This document shows positions 9,254 through 16,964 of a DNA stretch of 64,000 bases, in pieces. This DNA is from Massiliimicrobium timonense. Its GTDB lineage: Bacteria > Bacillota_I > Bacilli_A > Erysipelotrichales > Coprobacillaceae. The notes beneath the pieces were generated by a model. It saw only the letters and a list, made by a program, of their open reading frames with translations. It did not search any database and was not told the origin of the DNA. The stretch lies in assembly GCF_002160865.1 (NCBI RefSeq), contig NZ_NFLJ01000002.1, positions 1 to 64,000 on the forward strand, read 5' to 3'. Numbering within the stretch: position 1 is the first letter of the stretch; each line of letters begins with the position of its first letter. Made by a program: the position numbers and the translations under genes.

Positions 9254-9281
9254 ATAATATATAGTGAATTTAAGAGTTCAA
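9254..9281 (-). promoter_or_regulatory. Candidate promoter for the 44-residue peptide gene
   Basis: On the minus strand -35 TTGAAC (9276-9281), 16-bp spacer, -10 TATTAT (9254-9259). This leaves a leader of about 90 nt before the gene at 9160. Confidence 0.5.
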
Positions 9282-9422
9282 AGGTGATTCCTTTCGGAAT
9301 GTTAAGGGGGTTTTAGGGGGAAAAACAGTCACGACTGGCAACGAAAAAAGGCGTACTACCCCCATGAATACGCTGAAATTTAATAATTCTGCAATTTTAT
9401 CATTCACATGTGTGAATATAAA
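9282..9422. other. Noncoding G/C-rich block downstream of parB
   Basis: This stretch stands out from its AT-rich surroundings. It holds two GGGGG runs separated by TTTTA, a matching CCCCC about 40 bp further on, a short stem ATTCC/GGAAT (GAAA loop on the minus strand), a CAGT/ACTG stem followed by TTTTT on the minus strand (possible weak terminator for parAB), and arms TTCACA and TGTGAA just after the parB stop. No reading frame is convincing. It could be a transcription end, a replication-related site or a small RNA; I cannot decide from sequence alone. Confidence 0.35.
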
Positions 9423-10364
9423 TTATCTAGAATGTTCTCTTTCTCTTTTTTTATGCCATTCACCCAATAATTTGAGAATAATCTCCTTTTTTTGGTTAGG
9501 TGTATAGGATTTTGGAAAATATTTATTAATTTCCTCCATCTTGAGACTTATTTTTTCCTTTTGGTTTGGCTTGTCCGCCAGTAACATATCCATCATCATA
9601 TCTTTAGATAACTCTTCATTTTGACTTTTACGTTTCAATTCCTGAGCCTGAGCAAGACTAGGGGTAGCTAAAGTTTCCTTGATGACTTCAACGAGTTCGT
9701 TTTGTTCCTTGATTTGAAGAAATGATAGTTCATAGGCTGGATTCAATGCGATAGTAAATCCATCTTCATGAATTTCATCAACCATATTTCTTAATTCTTT
9801 AACCAAGTATGTTAATCGAATAAATCGTTGAATTTGATTTCTACTTTCTCCAACCTGTTCAGCCAACATATCATCGGCTCTTTTTAACTTTGTCCCAACT
9901 TGGGACGAAGTTAAATCATTACGTTTTCCTTGATGTTTCATTGCCTCTAATTTCATACGATAGGCAAATCCACGTTCAGTTGGCAGAATATGCTCACGTT
10001 GAATATTGCTATCAACCATGATGATGGTTGCTTGGTCGTCATCAAGTTCTCTTACAATAGCGTCGATTTCCGTTATCCCATTTTGCTCTAACGCAAATTT
10101 TCTCCTGTGCCCTGATACCATCTCATATCCACCATTTTTATCTGGTCTGACAAGAGCAGGCATTAAGACACCATTTTCTTTTACGCTGTCAATCAGTTTT
10201 ACCATGTCCTCGTCCATACGGACATGAAAAGGATGCTGTTTGAAGTCATGAATTTCACTGATAGGAATTTTCATGACCTTTTCAAGTCTGGCTTCCTGTC
10301 TTTGTTCCTCAGTGGAGAAAAGAGTATCTTCAAATTTAGGAAGTCCTAAATCAAATTTGTTCAT
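9423..10364 (-). CDS. parB: ParB/RepB/Spo0J family partition protein
   Basis: A 313-residue DNA-binding partition protein that works with the ParA encoded just upstream. The ParB/sulfiredoxin N-terminal domain (about residues 30-120) has GVLMPALVRPD, the CTP-pocket motif SGHRRKFA and the NIQREHILPTERGFAY stretch. A helix-turn-helix region follows (about 160-185, MLAEQVGESRNQIQRFIRLT). The C-terminal region is helical and probably dimerises. The start is 13 bp behind parA, so the two are one operon. ParAB pairs in conjugative elements stabilise the excised circular form; the likely DNA target is the dyad array at 11417-11604. Confidence 0.92.
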   Translation of the reverse strand: MNKFDLGLPKFEDTLFSTEEQRQEARLEKVMKIPISEIHDFKQHPFHVRMDEDMVKLIDSVKENGVLMPALVRPDKNGGYEMVSGHRRKFALEQNGITEIDAIVRELDDDQATIIMVDSNIQREHILPTERGFAYRMKLEAMKHQGKRNDLTSSQVGTKLKRADDMLAEQVGESRNQIQRFIRLTYLVKELRNMVDEIHEDGFTIALNPAYELSFLQIKEQNELVEVIKETLATPSLAQAQELKRKSQNEELSKDMMMDMLLADKPNQKEKISLKMEEINKYFPKSYTPNQKKEIILKLLGEWHKKREREHSR

Positions 10365-10377
10365 GATATTTCAACTC

Positions 10378-11199
10378 CTATCTTTCTGGTGTACCTTTAT
10401 GTTTTGACCTTTCAATTTTTCTGATTTCCTTAGTTAAATCTTCATAAGCTTTAGCCACGTTACTGTCTTTTGCGTGCTGATATACACTTTTTCCGGATAC
10501 ACTGGCTTCAGCAGCTTTAACACCAATAGGAATAATCGAATTAAAGACTTTGATATGTTTTCCATAATTTTCTCTAATTGTGTCCACTGTACTTTTTCCC
10601 AAATTGGTCTGCATATTAGCAAGAGTGATAGCAACACCAAGTATATCGACCTTTGGATTGATTTGATGTTTTACTTTGCTGATTGTATTCAGTAATTTAG
10701 TCATTCCTTTAGCTGGAAGATACTGAGCTTGTACAGGTATCAGAATATTATCGGCAGCAGATAACGCATTGATTGTCAGCATCCCAAGAGAAGGGGGACA
10801 GTCAATCAAGATATAGTCATAGTGTTGTTTGAGAGGGCTAAGACACATATCAAGAACACGTTCACGATTCATGACACTCACTAGCTTTAATTCAAAGTCA
10901 GCAAGTTCAATGTTACTTGGGATTAAGTCAATCTGTTCCTCGTGGTGAATGATTAGATTATTGTAATCAACTTCCTTATCATAGATAATATCATTCATTG
11001 CCTTGGATATAGTGTTTTCCATATCATCAGCATTCTTTAATCCTAAACAAGCTGATAAATCTCCCTGTGGATCAAAGTCTACCATTAATACTTTTTTGCC
11101 TTGATTAGCTAAACCTATGCCTACATTTTCAGTAGTCGTGGTTTTTCCTGTTCCACCTTTTTGATTTGCAACTACTATTACATTGCACTTCTTTGTCAT
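10378..11199 (-). CDS. parA: ParA family ATPase
   Basis: A 273-residue deviant Walker A ATPase. NQKGGTGKTTTTENVG (about residues 13-28) is the signature motif with the extra lysine, VDFDPQGDLSACLG is the A' motif, and DCPPSLGMLTINAL is the Walker B region. There is no N-terminal helix-turn-helix, so this is a short type Ib/Soj-like ParA that depends on ParB for specificity. It is followed by parB and preceded by a strong AAAGGAGG. The leader contains a GCCAGT/ACTGGC hairpin next to the Shine-Dalgarno and a 10-bp inverted repeat further up, both likely control points. Confidence 0.93.
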   Translation of the reverse strand: MTKKCNVIVVANQKGGTGKTTTTENVGIGLANQGKKVLMVDFDPQGDLSACLGLKNADDMENTISKAMNDIIYDKEVDYNNLIIHHEEQIDLIPSNIELADFELKLVSVMNRERVLDMCLSPLKQHYDYILIDCPPSLGMLTINALSAADNILIPVQAQYLPAKGMTKLLNTISKVKHQINPKVDILGVAITLANMQTNLGKSTVDTIRENYGKHIKVFNSIIPIGVKAAEASVSGKSVYQHAKDSNVAKAYEDLTKEIRKIERSKHKGTPER

Positions 11200-11222
11200 A
11201 TAAATTTACCTCCTTTCTCATG

Positions 11223-11240
11223 GCCAGTGCTAAGACTGGC
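11223..11240 (-). promoter_or_regulatory. Hairpin just upstream of the parA ribosome binding site
   Basis: GCCAGT and ACTGGC form a perfect 6-bp stem with a 6-nt loop, ending 9 bases before AAAGGAGG of parA. Such a stem can set translation level or be a protein-binding site. It is not followed by a T-run, so it is not a terminator. Confidence 0.4.
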
Positions 11241-11271
11241 TATGTAATTTTTGATGATGGATACATTTTCT

Positions 11272-11297
11272 TACTAATAATAAATTGATTATTAGTA
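11272..11297. repeat. Perfect 10-bp inverted repeat upstream of parA
   Basis: TACTAATAAT (11272-11281) and ATTATTAGTA (11288-11297) with a 6-bp spacer. It shares the core TTAGTAA with the dyad array at 11417-11604, which suggests that one DNA-binding protein recognises both. Its place about 75-100 bp before parA suits an operator. Confidence 0.6.
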
Positions 11298-11350
11298 TAT
11301 TTAAAATATAAGAAAAATATCTAAGAAATCATAATTTACGGAATAAAAAA

Positions 11351-11400
11351 ACTTATACGTGAGTGCTAAATTTTGAAGAAAAATATAGCGACGTATAAGT
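11351..11400. repeat. Perfect 10-bp inverted repeat with 30-bp spacer
   Basis: ACTTATACGT (11351-11360) and ACGTATAAGT (11391-11400) are exact complements. The pair lies in the noncoding end of the element, between parA and the chromosome. It may be a recombinase or relaxase site, or a stem in an RNA; nothing in the sequence decides. Confidence 0.5.
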
Positions 11401-11416
11401 ATCAAAAAATGTATTT

Positions 11417-11604
11417 GTTAGTAACGTGTTAGTAACTGAAAAACTCTCACTAAGTCTGAAATGCTCCCACCACGCACCAACAGACTTATTGTTGATTAAA
11501 AAAGTATCGATGAACAGAAAGAAATTTAAATTTTAGTTTGTTAGTAACGTGTTAGTAATTTGTTAGTAACTGTGTTAGTAACCTGTTAGTAACCTGTTAG
11601 TAAC
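11417..11604. repeat. Array of eight GTTAGTAAC dyads at about 11-bp spacing (iteron or centromere candidate)
   Basis: Copies start at 11417, 11428, 11540, 11551, 11562, 11574, 11585 and 11596; seven are exact GTTAGTAAC and the one at 11551 is GTTAGTAAT. The unit is itself a dyad (GTTA-G-TAAC). Spacing of 11-12 bp puts all sites on one face of the helix. Two groups (2 and 6 copies) are separated by a 100-bp segment containing TAAGTCTG/CAGACTTA (11451-11458, 11481-11488). Position directly upstream of parAB fits a partition site or operator for ParB; a replication origin is the alternative, although no Rep gene is in the window. Confidence 0.8.
11451..11488. repeat. 8-bp inverted repeat enclosing a C-rich loop
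   Basis: TAAGTCTG and CAGACTTA flank a 22-bp loop holding CTCCCACCACGCACC, unusually C-rich here. A hairpin with an unpaired C-rich loop resembles nick regions of transfer or replication origins. No known nic consensus is recognised, so this is only a candidate. Confidence 0.4.
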
Positions 11605-11686
11605 TGAAAAAATCGTTAGGAGTTTCATAAAGTTTTAACACGTTTATTTAATATAATACGAAATTTTTACTGTGTCATAAAAACAA

Positions 11687-11713
11687 AAAAACTCTGATTA
11701 AATCAGAGTTTTT
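11687..11713. terminator. Terminator of the NifU-like/GGGtGRT operon
   Basis: AAAAACTCTGAT and ATCAGAGTTTTT form a 12-bp stem with loop TAA, with T-runs on both strands. It lies 24 bp after the GGGtGRT gene. The chromosome-element boundary probably lies between here and about 11605. Confidence 0.85.
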
Positions 11714-11736
11714 CGCAATATTTAGAAAATACCTAA

Positions 11737-12735
11737 TTATTTACAAGCTTCTTCGATCGCTACAGCAACAGCAACAGTTGCTCCAACCATTGGGTTATTA
11801 CCCATACCAATTAATCCCATCATTTCTACGTGAGCAGGAACTGAAGAAGAACCAGCAAATTGAGCATCACTGTGCATACGTCCCATAGTATCAGTCATAC
11901 CATAAGAAGCAGGACCAGCAGCCATATTATCAGGATGTAAAGTACGTCCTGTTCCTCCACCAGAAGCTACTGAGAAATATTTTTTACCTTGTTCAACACA
12001 TTCTTTTTTATAAGTACCAGCTACTGGATGTTGGAAACGAGTAGGGTTAGTAGAGTTACCAGTAATAGAAACGTCTACACCTTCTTTGTGCATAATTGCA
12101 ACACCTTCACGAACATCATCAGCACCATAGCAGTTTACTTTTGCTCTTGGACCATCTGAGTAAGCAGTTCTTGATACTTCTTTAACTTCACCTGTGAAAT
12201 AATCAAATTGAGTTTCTACATAAGTGAAACCATTGATTCTTGAGATGATTTTTGCAGCGTCTTTTCCTAAACCGTTTAAGATAACTCTTAATGGTTTATT
12301 TCTTACTTTGTTTGCTTTTTCAGCAATTTTAATAGCTCCTTCAGCAGCAGCAAATGATTCATGTCCAGCTAAGAAAGCAAAACATTCAGTTTTTTCATCT
12401 AATAACATTGATCCCAAGTTACCATGTCCTAAACCAACTTTACGATCATCAGCAACAGATCCTGGAATACAGAATGATTGTAAACCAATACCAATTGTTT
12501 TAGCAGCGTCAACAGCTTTTGTATCTCCATTTTTGATTGCCATAGCAGCACCAACTGTATAAGCCCAGCAAGCATTTTCAAAACAGATTGGTTGAGTTGA
12601 TTTTACGATGTTATAAACATCAATACCTTTTTCATCACAAATTGCTTTAGCTTCTTCGATTGATTTAATATCATATTTAGCTAATGCAGCGTTGATTTGA
12701 TCAATTCTACGTTCATAATTTTCAAATAATGCCAT
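11737..12735 (-). CDS. GGGtGRT protein
   Basis: A 332-residue soluble protein named after its conserved SGGGTGRTLHPDNMAAGPASYGMTD stretch near residue 265. It is nearly always encoded next to a NifU-like scaffold, as here, and its biochemical role is not known; iron-sulfur or sulfur metabolism is assumed from that pairing. The start at 12735 (MALFENYERR) has GGAGG 8 bases upstream; a longer frame to 12798 lacks a signal and overlaps the upstream gene. The glycine-rich C-terminal part (GLIGMGNNPMVGATVAVAVAIEEA) suggests a nucleotide or cofactor binding fold. It is the second gene of a two-gene operon. Confidence 0.88.
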   Translation of the reverse strand: MALFENYERRIDQINAALAKYDIKSIEEAKAICDEKGIDVYNIVKSTQPICFENACWAYTVGAAMAIKNGDTKAVDAAKTIGIGLQSFCIPGSVADDRKVGLGHGNLGSMLLDEKTECFAFLAGHESFAAAEGAIKIAEKANKVRNKPLRVILNGLGKDAAKIISRINGFTYVETQFDYFTGEVKEVSRTAYSDGPRAKVNCYGADDVREGVAIMHKEGVDVSITGNSTNPTRFQHPVAGTYKKECVEQGKKYFSVASGGGTGRTLHPDNMAAGPASYGMTDTMGRMHSDAQFAGSSSVPAHVEMMGLIGMGNNPMVGATVAVAVAIEEACK

Positions 12736-12748
12736 TTTCGTACCTCCA

Positions 12749-13441
12749 TTATTCCTTTCTTGGATCGATGTATTTTGCAGCACTATCAAATCTACCATAA
12801 GTACCAGTAGCTTCTTTTACTGCTTCATTAGCATCTTTTCCAGATTTAATCATATCCATCATTCTTCCAAGATTAATGAATTCATAACCGATGATTTCAT
12901 TGTTTTCATCTAAAGCAAGTCTATTAATGTAACCTTCAGTTAATTCAAGGTATCTAGGTCCTTTTAATTTTGTAGAATAAGCAGTACCTAACATACTTCT
13001 TAATCCTTTACCTAAATCTTCAAGACCAGACCCAATAGTAAGTCCTCCTTCAGAGAAAGCTGATTGAGTACGACCATAAACAATTTGCAAGAATAATTCT
13101 CTCATTGCAGTGTTAATAGCATCACAAACTAAGTCAGTATTTAAACCTTCTAATAAAGTTTTACCAACTAAAGCTTCACTTGCCATAGCAGCAGAATGAG
13201 TCATACCTGAACATCCAAGTGTTTCAATTAATGCTTCTTCGATAATTCCTTCTTTCACGTTTAAAGTTAATTTACATGCACCTTGTTGAGGAGCACACCA
13301 ACCAACACCATGTGTTAATCCAGAAATATCTTTGATTTCTCTTGAATATACCCATTTTCCTTCTTCAGGAATTGGAGCACATCCATGACTTGCACCACGT
13401 GCAACAGTACACATTTCTTCTACTTCTTTTGTATAAATCAT
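12749..13441 (-). CDS. NifU-like iron-sulfur cluster assembly scaffold protein
   Basis: A 230-residue NifU_N/IscU-like protein. Candidate cluster or metal ligands are Cys11, Cys21, Cys49, Cys56 and Cys77, the last in the LGCSGMTHSAAMASEAL motif typical of IscU-like folds. There is an extra C-terminal part (about 120-230) not found in standard IscU. The gene starts after GAAAGGAGT and is followed 13 bp later by the GGGtGRT gene. A consensus promoter (13535-13563) and a structured leader of about 90 nt precede it, so expression may be controlled after initiation. Confidence 0.85.
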   Translation of the reverse strand: MIYTKEVEEMCTVARGASHGCAPIPEEGKWVYSREIKDISGLTHGVGWCAPQQGACKLTLNVKEGIIEEALIETLGCSGMTHSAAMASEALVGKTLLEGLNTDLVCDAINTAMRELFLQIVYGRTQSAFSEGGLTIGSGLEDLGKGLRSMLGTAYSTKLKGPRYLELTEGYINRLALDENNEIIGYEFINLGRMMDMIKSGKDANEAVKEATGTYGRFDSAAKYIDPRKE

Positions 13442-13480
13442 TTTTTTACTCCTTTCATTTTCAAAATGATTAGCCAGACA

Positions 13481-13509
13481 AATCAGAAAACTGTACTTTT
13501 TTTCTGATT
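13481..13509 (-). promoter_or_regulatory. Stem-loop in the leader of the NifU-like operon
   Basis: AATCAGAAAA and TTTTCTGATT form a perfect 10-bp stem with a 9-nt loop in the leader, about 40 bp before the start codon. No U-tract follows on the minus strand. A second small dyad GGTGAA/TTCACC lies at 13512-13527, just after the predicted transcription start. Either could be an operator or an RNA control element; no riboswitch class is recognised. Confidence 0.45.
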
Positions 13510-13534
13510 GTGGTGAAGGAATTCACCTACTGTG

Positions 13535-13563
13535 ATTATAAGTCAAATAGCCTCTAAAGTCAA
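13535..13563 (-). promoter_or_regulatory. Consensus promoter of the NifU-like/GGGtGRT operon
   Basis: On the minus strand -35 TTGACT (13558-13563), exactly 17-bp spacer, -10 TATAAT (13535-13540), an almost perfect housekeeping promoter. Confidence 0.8.
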
Positions 13564-13700
13564 TGTAGACAGCACTTTCATAGTGAAAAAATTATCAAAA
13601 AATGTGAAATATAAATATTTACTTATTGCAAATGTCTTGTATATTTTATATAATAGAATTGCTTTAAGTAAATACCCAAATAAAAAAAGAAATAGTTAGA

Positions 13701-14054
13701 CTATTCCTTTAAATGATTCATCTTTTCAATAATATTCATAAGCGACTGAATACCTTCCAACAATATTTCACGTTCTTTAGGAGAAAGACTTCTCATATAT
13801 TGAATAACTTTTTCTTCATCTTTACCTTGAATTAACAAATCAGGGTTGCCATGACTATTCAAATGCAAGAGATGATTCAAATCAATATCAAGAATCTGAC
13901 AAATATCCTTAAGAATATCCAGACGTGGAAAGTTCGTATCTGTTACATATGCTGAAAAGGCACCGGGTGAAATATTTAATTTTTTAGCAATCTCTTTTTG
14001 TGTCATATTCTTTTCTTCTAATCTGGTTGCTAAAATTTTGCCAATTTTTAACAT
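13701..14054 (-). CDS. XRE-family helix-turn-helix regulator
   Basis: A 117-residue protein with an N-terminal HTH_3 domain (about residues 5-62: LEEKNMTQKEIAKKLNISPGAFSAY is the helix-turn-helix) and a C-terminal helical tail with LSPKEREILLEGIQSLM. The layout is that of small phage-type repressors. It is a single gene on the minus strand, divergent from the unknown gene at 14208, with the 153-bp gap probably holding both promoters. The start follows GAGGTGAGATAA. The target is unknown; autoregulation or control of the divergent gene is likely from position. Confidence 0.85.
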   Translation of the reverse strand: MLKIGKILATRLEEKNMTQKEIAKKLNISPGAFSAYVTDTNFPRLDILKDICQILDIDLNHLLHLNSHGNPDLLIQGKDEEKVIQYMRSLSPKEREILLEGIQSLMNIIEKMNHLKE

Positions 14055-14207
14055 TTATCTCACCTCGTCTTTTACCATTATATCGGAGAGTTAGGAAAAT
14101 CTGTGGAATATTCATGAATAATTGATTTATATTTGATATCCATTTAAACTATTGTTATAATGAAAAAAATAATAGATAAAAAAGTAACTATATAAGGAGA
14201 TGTTCCT

Positions 14208-14891
14208 ATGTATATATATGATTTTTTTCATTCTCTAACCTTTTTACAACCATCTGATCAATTTTTTGATGAAGATTTTTTAGCTGATAAATATCATGTT
14301 CAAGTGATTCATCATAGTCAGCTCACTGAAAATGTTTCCTATCATCAAAAAGCAAACTTCTATCTTATTTATACAAAACAAGAACATTCAAAAAAATTTT
14401 ATGCCTACAGTTTGGATAACTTATATCAATATATAAAGCAGTTATCTTTGATGAAAATTACAATTCCTGCTTCTCAGGCTATTTATTTAGAAGCTGGTAT
14501 TCTTGAAGCCATTTATTTGTATGATTATCTTTTGTCAAACCCTTTCATGAATTCCTGTTCTCATCTATTATCACCATTATCTTATCTTGATAATCTTTTT
14601 TGTGGATGTCCGCAAAATAATAAAAATGATTATCCACAAACTTATCATATAGAGTGTCTACAACAACTCTATATTCTTCGTTTTTATTATTTTATTATTC
14701 AATATTGTTATATTCGTTTTCAGTGTCAACAACATCTTGTCTTAACACACCCATATCATTTTGATATTCTTGTACAAAATAAGTTGACACAATATTTAAA
14801 AGCTAAACCAATAGAACATATTCAAGATTTAACTTTTTTAGATAATCCTATCCTTGATCAATATATACATTCATTTCAAAATGATTCTTAG
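14208..14891 (+). CDS. Protein of unknown function
   Basis: A 227-residue soluble protein that I do not recognise. It is rich in Tyr, His and Gln, has no signal peptide and no clear membrane helix; an aromatic stretch at about 155-172 (QLYILRFYYFIIQYCYI) is hydrophobic but more like a buried helix. Four cysteines lie in the centre (SCSHLL, FCGCPQ, ECLQQ). The start has AAGGAGAT 6 bases upstream, and a U-tailed hairpin overlaps its stop, so it is a single-gene unit. It is divergent from an XRE regulator. Confidence 0.7.
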   Translation: MYIYDFFHSLTFLQPSDQFFDEDFLADKYHVQVIHHSQLTENVSYHQKANFYLIYTKQEHSKKFYAYSLDNLYQYIKQLSLMKITIPASQAIYLEAGILEAIYLYDYLLSNPFMNSCSHLLSPLSYLDNLFCGCPQNNKNDYPQTYHIECLQQLYILRFYYFIIQYCYIRFQCQQHLVLTHPYHFDILVQNKLTQYLKAKPIEHIQDLTFLDNPILDQYIHSFQNDS

Positions 14892-14904
14892 GAATCATTT
14901 TTTT
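14881..14904 (+). terminator. Terminator overlapping the end of the 14208 gene
   Basis: ATGATTC (14881-14887) and GAATCAT (14892-14898) with loop TTAG, then TTTTTT. The stop codon lies within the loop. Confidence 0.8.
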
Positions 14905-14973
14905 AACAAAAAATAAAAAATATGCAATAATATAACTAATCATCTCATTAATATAGTGAAAGGGGGAAAAAAT

Positions 14974-15489
14974 ATGAATCAAAAAGAAATAGATGATCTC
15001 ATTCTTCAGATTCCCCATATTGATAATGCTTTAGATCAATTATATGAAAAAACAAAAACAAGTGTTTTTGCCTATATTATGAGCATTATCAAAAACTACG
15101 ATGATAGTAGTGATATTTTACAAGAAGTATATGTGAAAATTTATTTAGCGGCTAAAAATTATCAATCACAGAAAAAACCACTTGCATGGATTTATACAAT
15201 CGCAAGAAATGAAAGTTATCTTCATTTACGAAGACAAAATGTAACACAGGAATATCAAGATCATTTGTATTGTCCTCCAGAAACAGATATGCATACTCAA
15301 ATGATTTTAGAACATTTGTTTGAAAGTTTAAATGATCAGGAAAGAGAAGTCATTATTATGCATTCTTTATGGGGATTGAAACATCATGAAATAGCAAGTT
15401 TATTAAATATTCCTATAGCGACATCCTTATCAAGCTATCATCGTGGTATGAAGAAAATGAAAAAGATAGGAGAGAAGACTTATGAATGA
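14974..15489 (+). CDS. ECF-type RNA polymerase sigma factor
   Basis: A 171-residue sigma-70 family protein with region 2 (about residues 22-90; DSSDILQEVYVKIYLAAKNY and PLAWIYTIARNESYLHLRRQ) and region 4 (about 115-165; LNDQEREVIIMHSLWGLKHHEIASLLNIP, helix-turn-helix). No region 1 or 3, so it is an extracytoplasmic-function sigma. The ATG at 14974 was chosen because AAGGGGG lies 7 bases upstream. The next gene overlaps by 8 bp and encodes an RsgI-like membrane anti-sigma, which gives the expected pair. No ECF-type autoregulatory promoter was identified in the 70-bp gap. Confidence 0.9.
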   Translation: MNQKEIDDLILQIPHIDNALDQLYEKTKTSVFAYIMSIIKNYDDSSDILQEVYVKIYLAAKNYQSQKKPLAWIYTIARNESYLHLRRQNVTQEYQDHLYCPPETDMHTQMILEHLFESLNDQEREVIIMHSLWGLKHHEIASLLNIPIATSLSSYHRGMKKMKKIGEKTYE

Positions 15490-16876
15490 AATCAAAAAGG
15501 CTTTTAAGAAAATAACACCTCATCGCTTAGATGAAATTAAAGAAGAATTAAAATATCGAGATGAAAATATTGTAGTAGAAACCAAAAAGAAAAAAAGACA
15601 TTATCTCTTTGCAGTTCCAGTGGCTGCTGTATGTATGGCTATGGTATTAATGTTGTTGCCTTCAACACATGCTGTGGAAACAGTTGTTGGTTTAGATGTC
15701 AATCCTAGTGTGGAATTGAATCTAGATAATGATTATAAAATTGTTGAAGTCAAGACAAACAATGAAGATGGTAAAAAAATCGTTGGTGATATGAATTTAA
15801 AAGGTAGTGATATTGAAGTGGGTGTCAATGCTTTGATTGGTGCCATGTTGAAGGAAGGCTATATTGATGAACTGAAAAATTCATTATTGATTTCTGTGAC
15901 TGGCGATAATGAACAGGAAAATGAAAAGCTCAGAGAACAGCTTTCATTGAATATTGATGAATTATTGAAAGCCAGTGATATTAATGGTTCCATTGTTTCA
16001 CAGACAATCAGTGATAAGGATATTGAAGCACTGGCTAAGCAATATCAGATTTCTGTAGGAAAAGCTGAAATTATTCAACAGCTTGTTTCTAAGAATTCAT
16101 TATATACATTTGATTCATTGAAGAATCTGTCTATTCATGAATTGAATCTCTTATTACAAAGCAATCAGGTTGATCAGGTATCCATTACAGGCAATGCCAG
16201 TGAAAGTGGATATATCGGAAAAGAGAAAGCACAGCAGATTGCATTGACAGATGCCAATGTATCAAATCCAGAGATGGCAAAGGTAGAGATGGATTATGAT
16301 GATGGTGTGATGATATATGAAGTTGAATTCTATAAGAATCAAGTAGAATATGATTATGAAATCAATGCAACAACAGGAGCGATTGTGAAAAAAGAAAAAG
16401 ACAATGAACATTCTACACAATCATCAAGTCAATCAACTCAACAAAATCAGACAACATCTTCATCAAACAACCAGATTTCACAGGAACAGGCAAAATCAAT
16501 TGCGAAAAATCATGCCGGAGTCAGCACAGTAAGTCAAGAAAAGATGGAAAAAGATTATGATGATGGTATTTATGAATATGAGTATGAATTTGTCAGTGGC
16601 AATTATAAATATGAATATAAGATTAATGGAACAACAGGTTCAATCTTAAAGCATGAAAAGGAATATGTTGGTCAAGTGAAAATCAATCACAATGATGCGA
16701 AACAAAAAGCATTCCAACATGCAGGTGTTTCATCATCAAATGTTTATGATGTCGATGTTGAATTAGATGATCATCACTATGAAGTTTCTTTTAAATCTGG
16801 ACATTATGAATATGAATATGAAATCAGTGCTGAAAATGGATCTATTCTTTCACATGAAAAAGACTATGACGATTAG
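15482..16876 (+). CDS. RsgI-like membrane anti-sigma factor with three PepSY domains
   Basis: A 464-residue single-pass protein. Residues 1-40 are cytoplasmic and should bind the sigma factor, one membrane helix lies at about 41-60, and the periplasm-side RsgI core follows with VVGLDVNPSVELNLDNDYKI (LDVNPSVE at about 71-78; family members are reported to be cut at this Asn-Pro). A helical segment runs to about 225. Then come three PepSY-type domains (about 238-305, 331-394 and 398-464), each with an [I/Y]xxxxAxxxA helix and a YExxFxxxxxxYEYxI-xxxTGxI hairpin; a Ser/Thr/Gln-rich linker (SSQSTQQNQTTSSSNNQ) separates the first two. In clostridial RsgI proteins the outer domains bind polysaccharides; here PepSY suggests peptide or protease sensing. 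A terminator follows. Confidence 0.88.
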   Translation: MNEIKKAFKKITPHRLDEIKEELKYRDENIVVETKKKKRHYLFAVPVAAVCMAMVLMLLPSTHAVETVVGLDVNPSVELNLDNDYKIVEVKTNNEDGKKIVGDMNLKGSDIEVGVNALIGAMLKEGYIDELKNSLLISVTGDNEQENEKLREQLSLNIDELLKASDINGSIVSQTISDKDIEALAKQYQISVGKAEIIQQLVSKNSLYTFDSLKNLSIHELNLLLQSNQVDQVSITGNASESGYIGKEKAQQIALTDANVSNPEMAKVEMDYDDGVMIYEVEFYKNQVEYDYEINATTGAIVKKEKDNEHSTQSSSQSTQQNQTTSSSNNQISQEQAKSIAKNHAGVSTVSQEKMEKDYDDGIYEYEYEFVSGNYKYEYKINGTTGSILKHEKEYVGQVKINHNDAKQKAFQHAGVSSSNVYDVDVELDDHHYEVSFKSGHYEYEYEISAENGSILSHEKDYDD

Positions 16877-16902
16877 AAGAAGTGACAAGCTTCTTCTTTT
16901 TT
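16876..16902 (+). terminator. Terminator of the sigma/RsgI operon
   Basis: GAAGAAG (16876-16882) and CTTCTTC (16890-16896) with a 7-nt loop, then TTTTTT. Confidence 0.85.
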
Positions 16903-16964
16903 CTTAATAAATTCTTAAAACATTCACATGAATAATGTAATATAATGATGAATGAGGTGAGAAT

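Noticed and set aside
11417-11604. CRISPR array
   Set aside because: Repeats are only 9 bp with 2-3 bp between most copies, and no cas genes are near; this is a protein-binding array.
13626-13654. A plus-strand TTGCAA-17-TATAAT pair
   Set aside because: It would drive only antisense RNA into the XRE gene at 13701; likely chance in AT-rich sequence.
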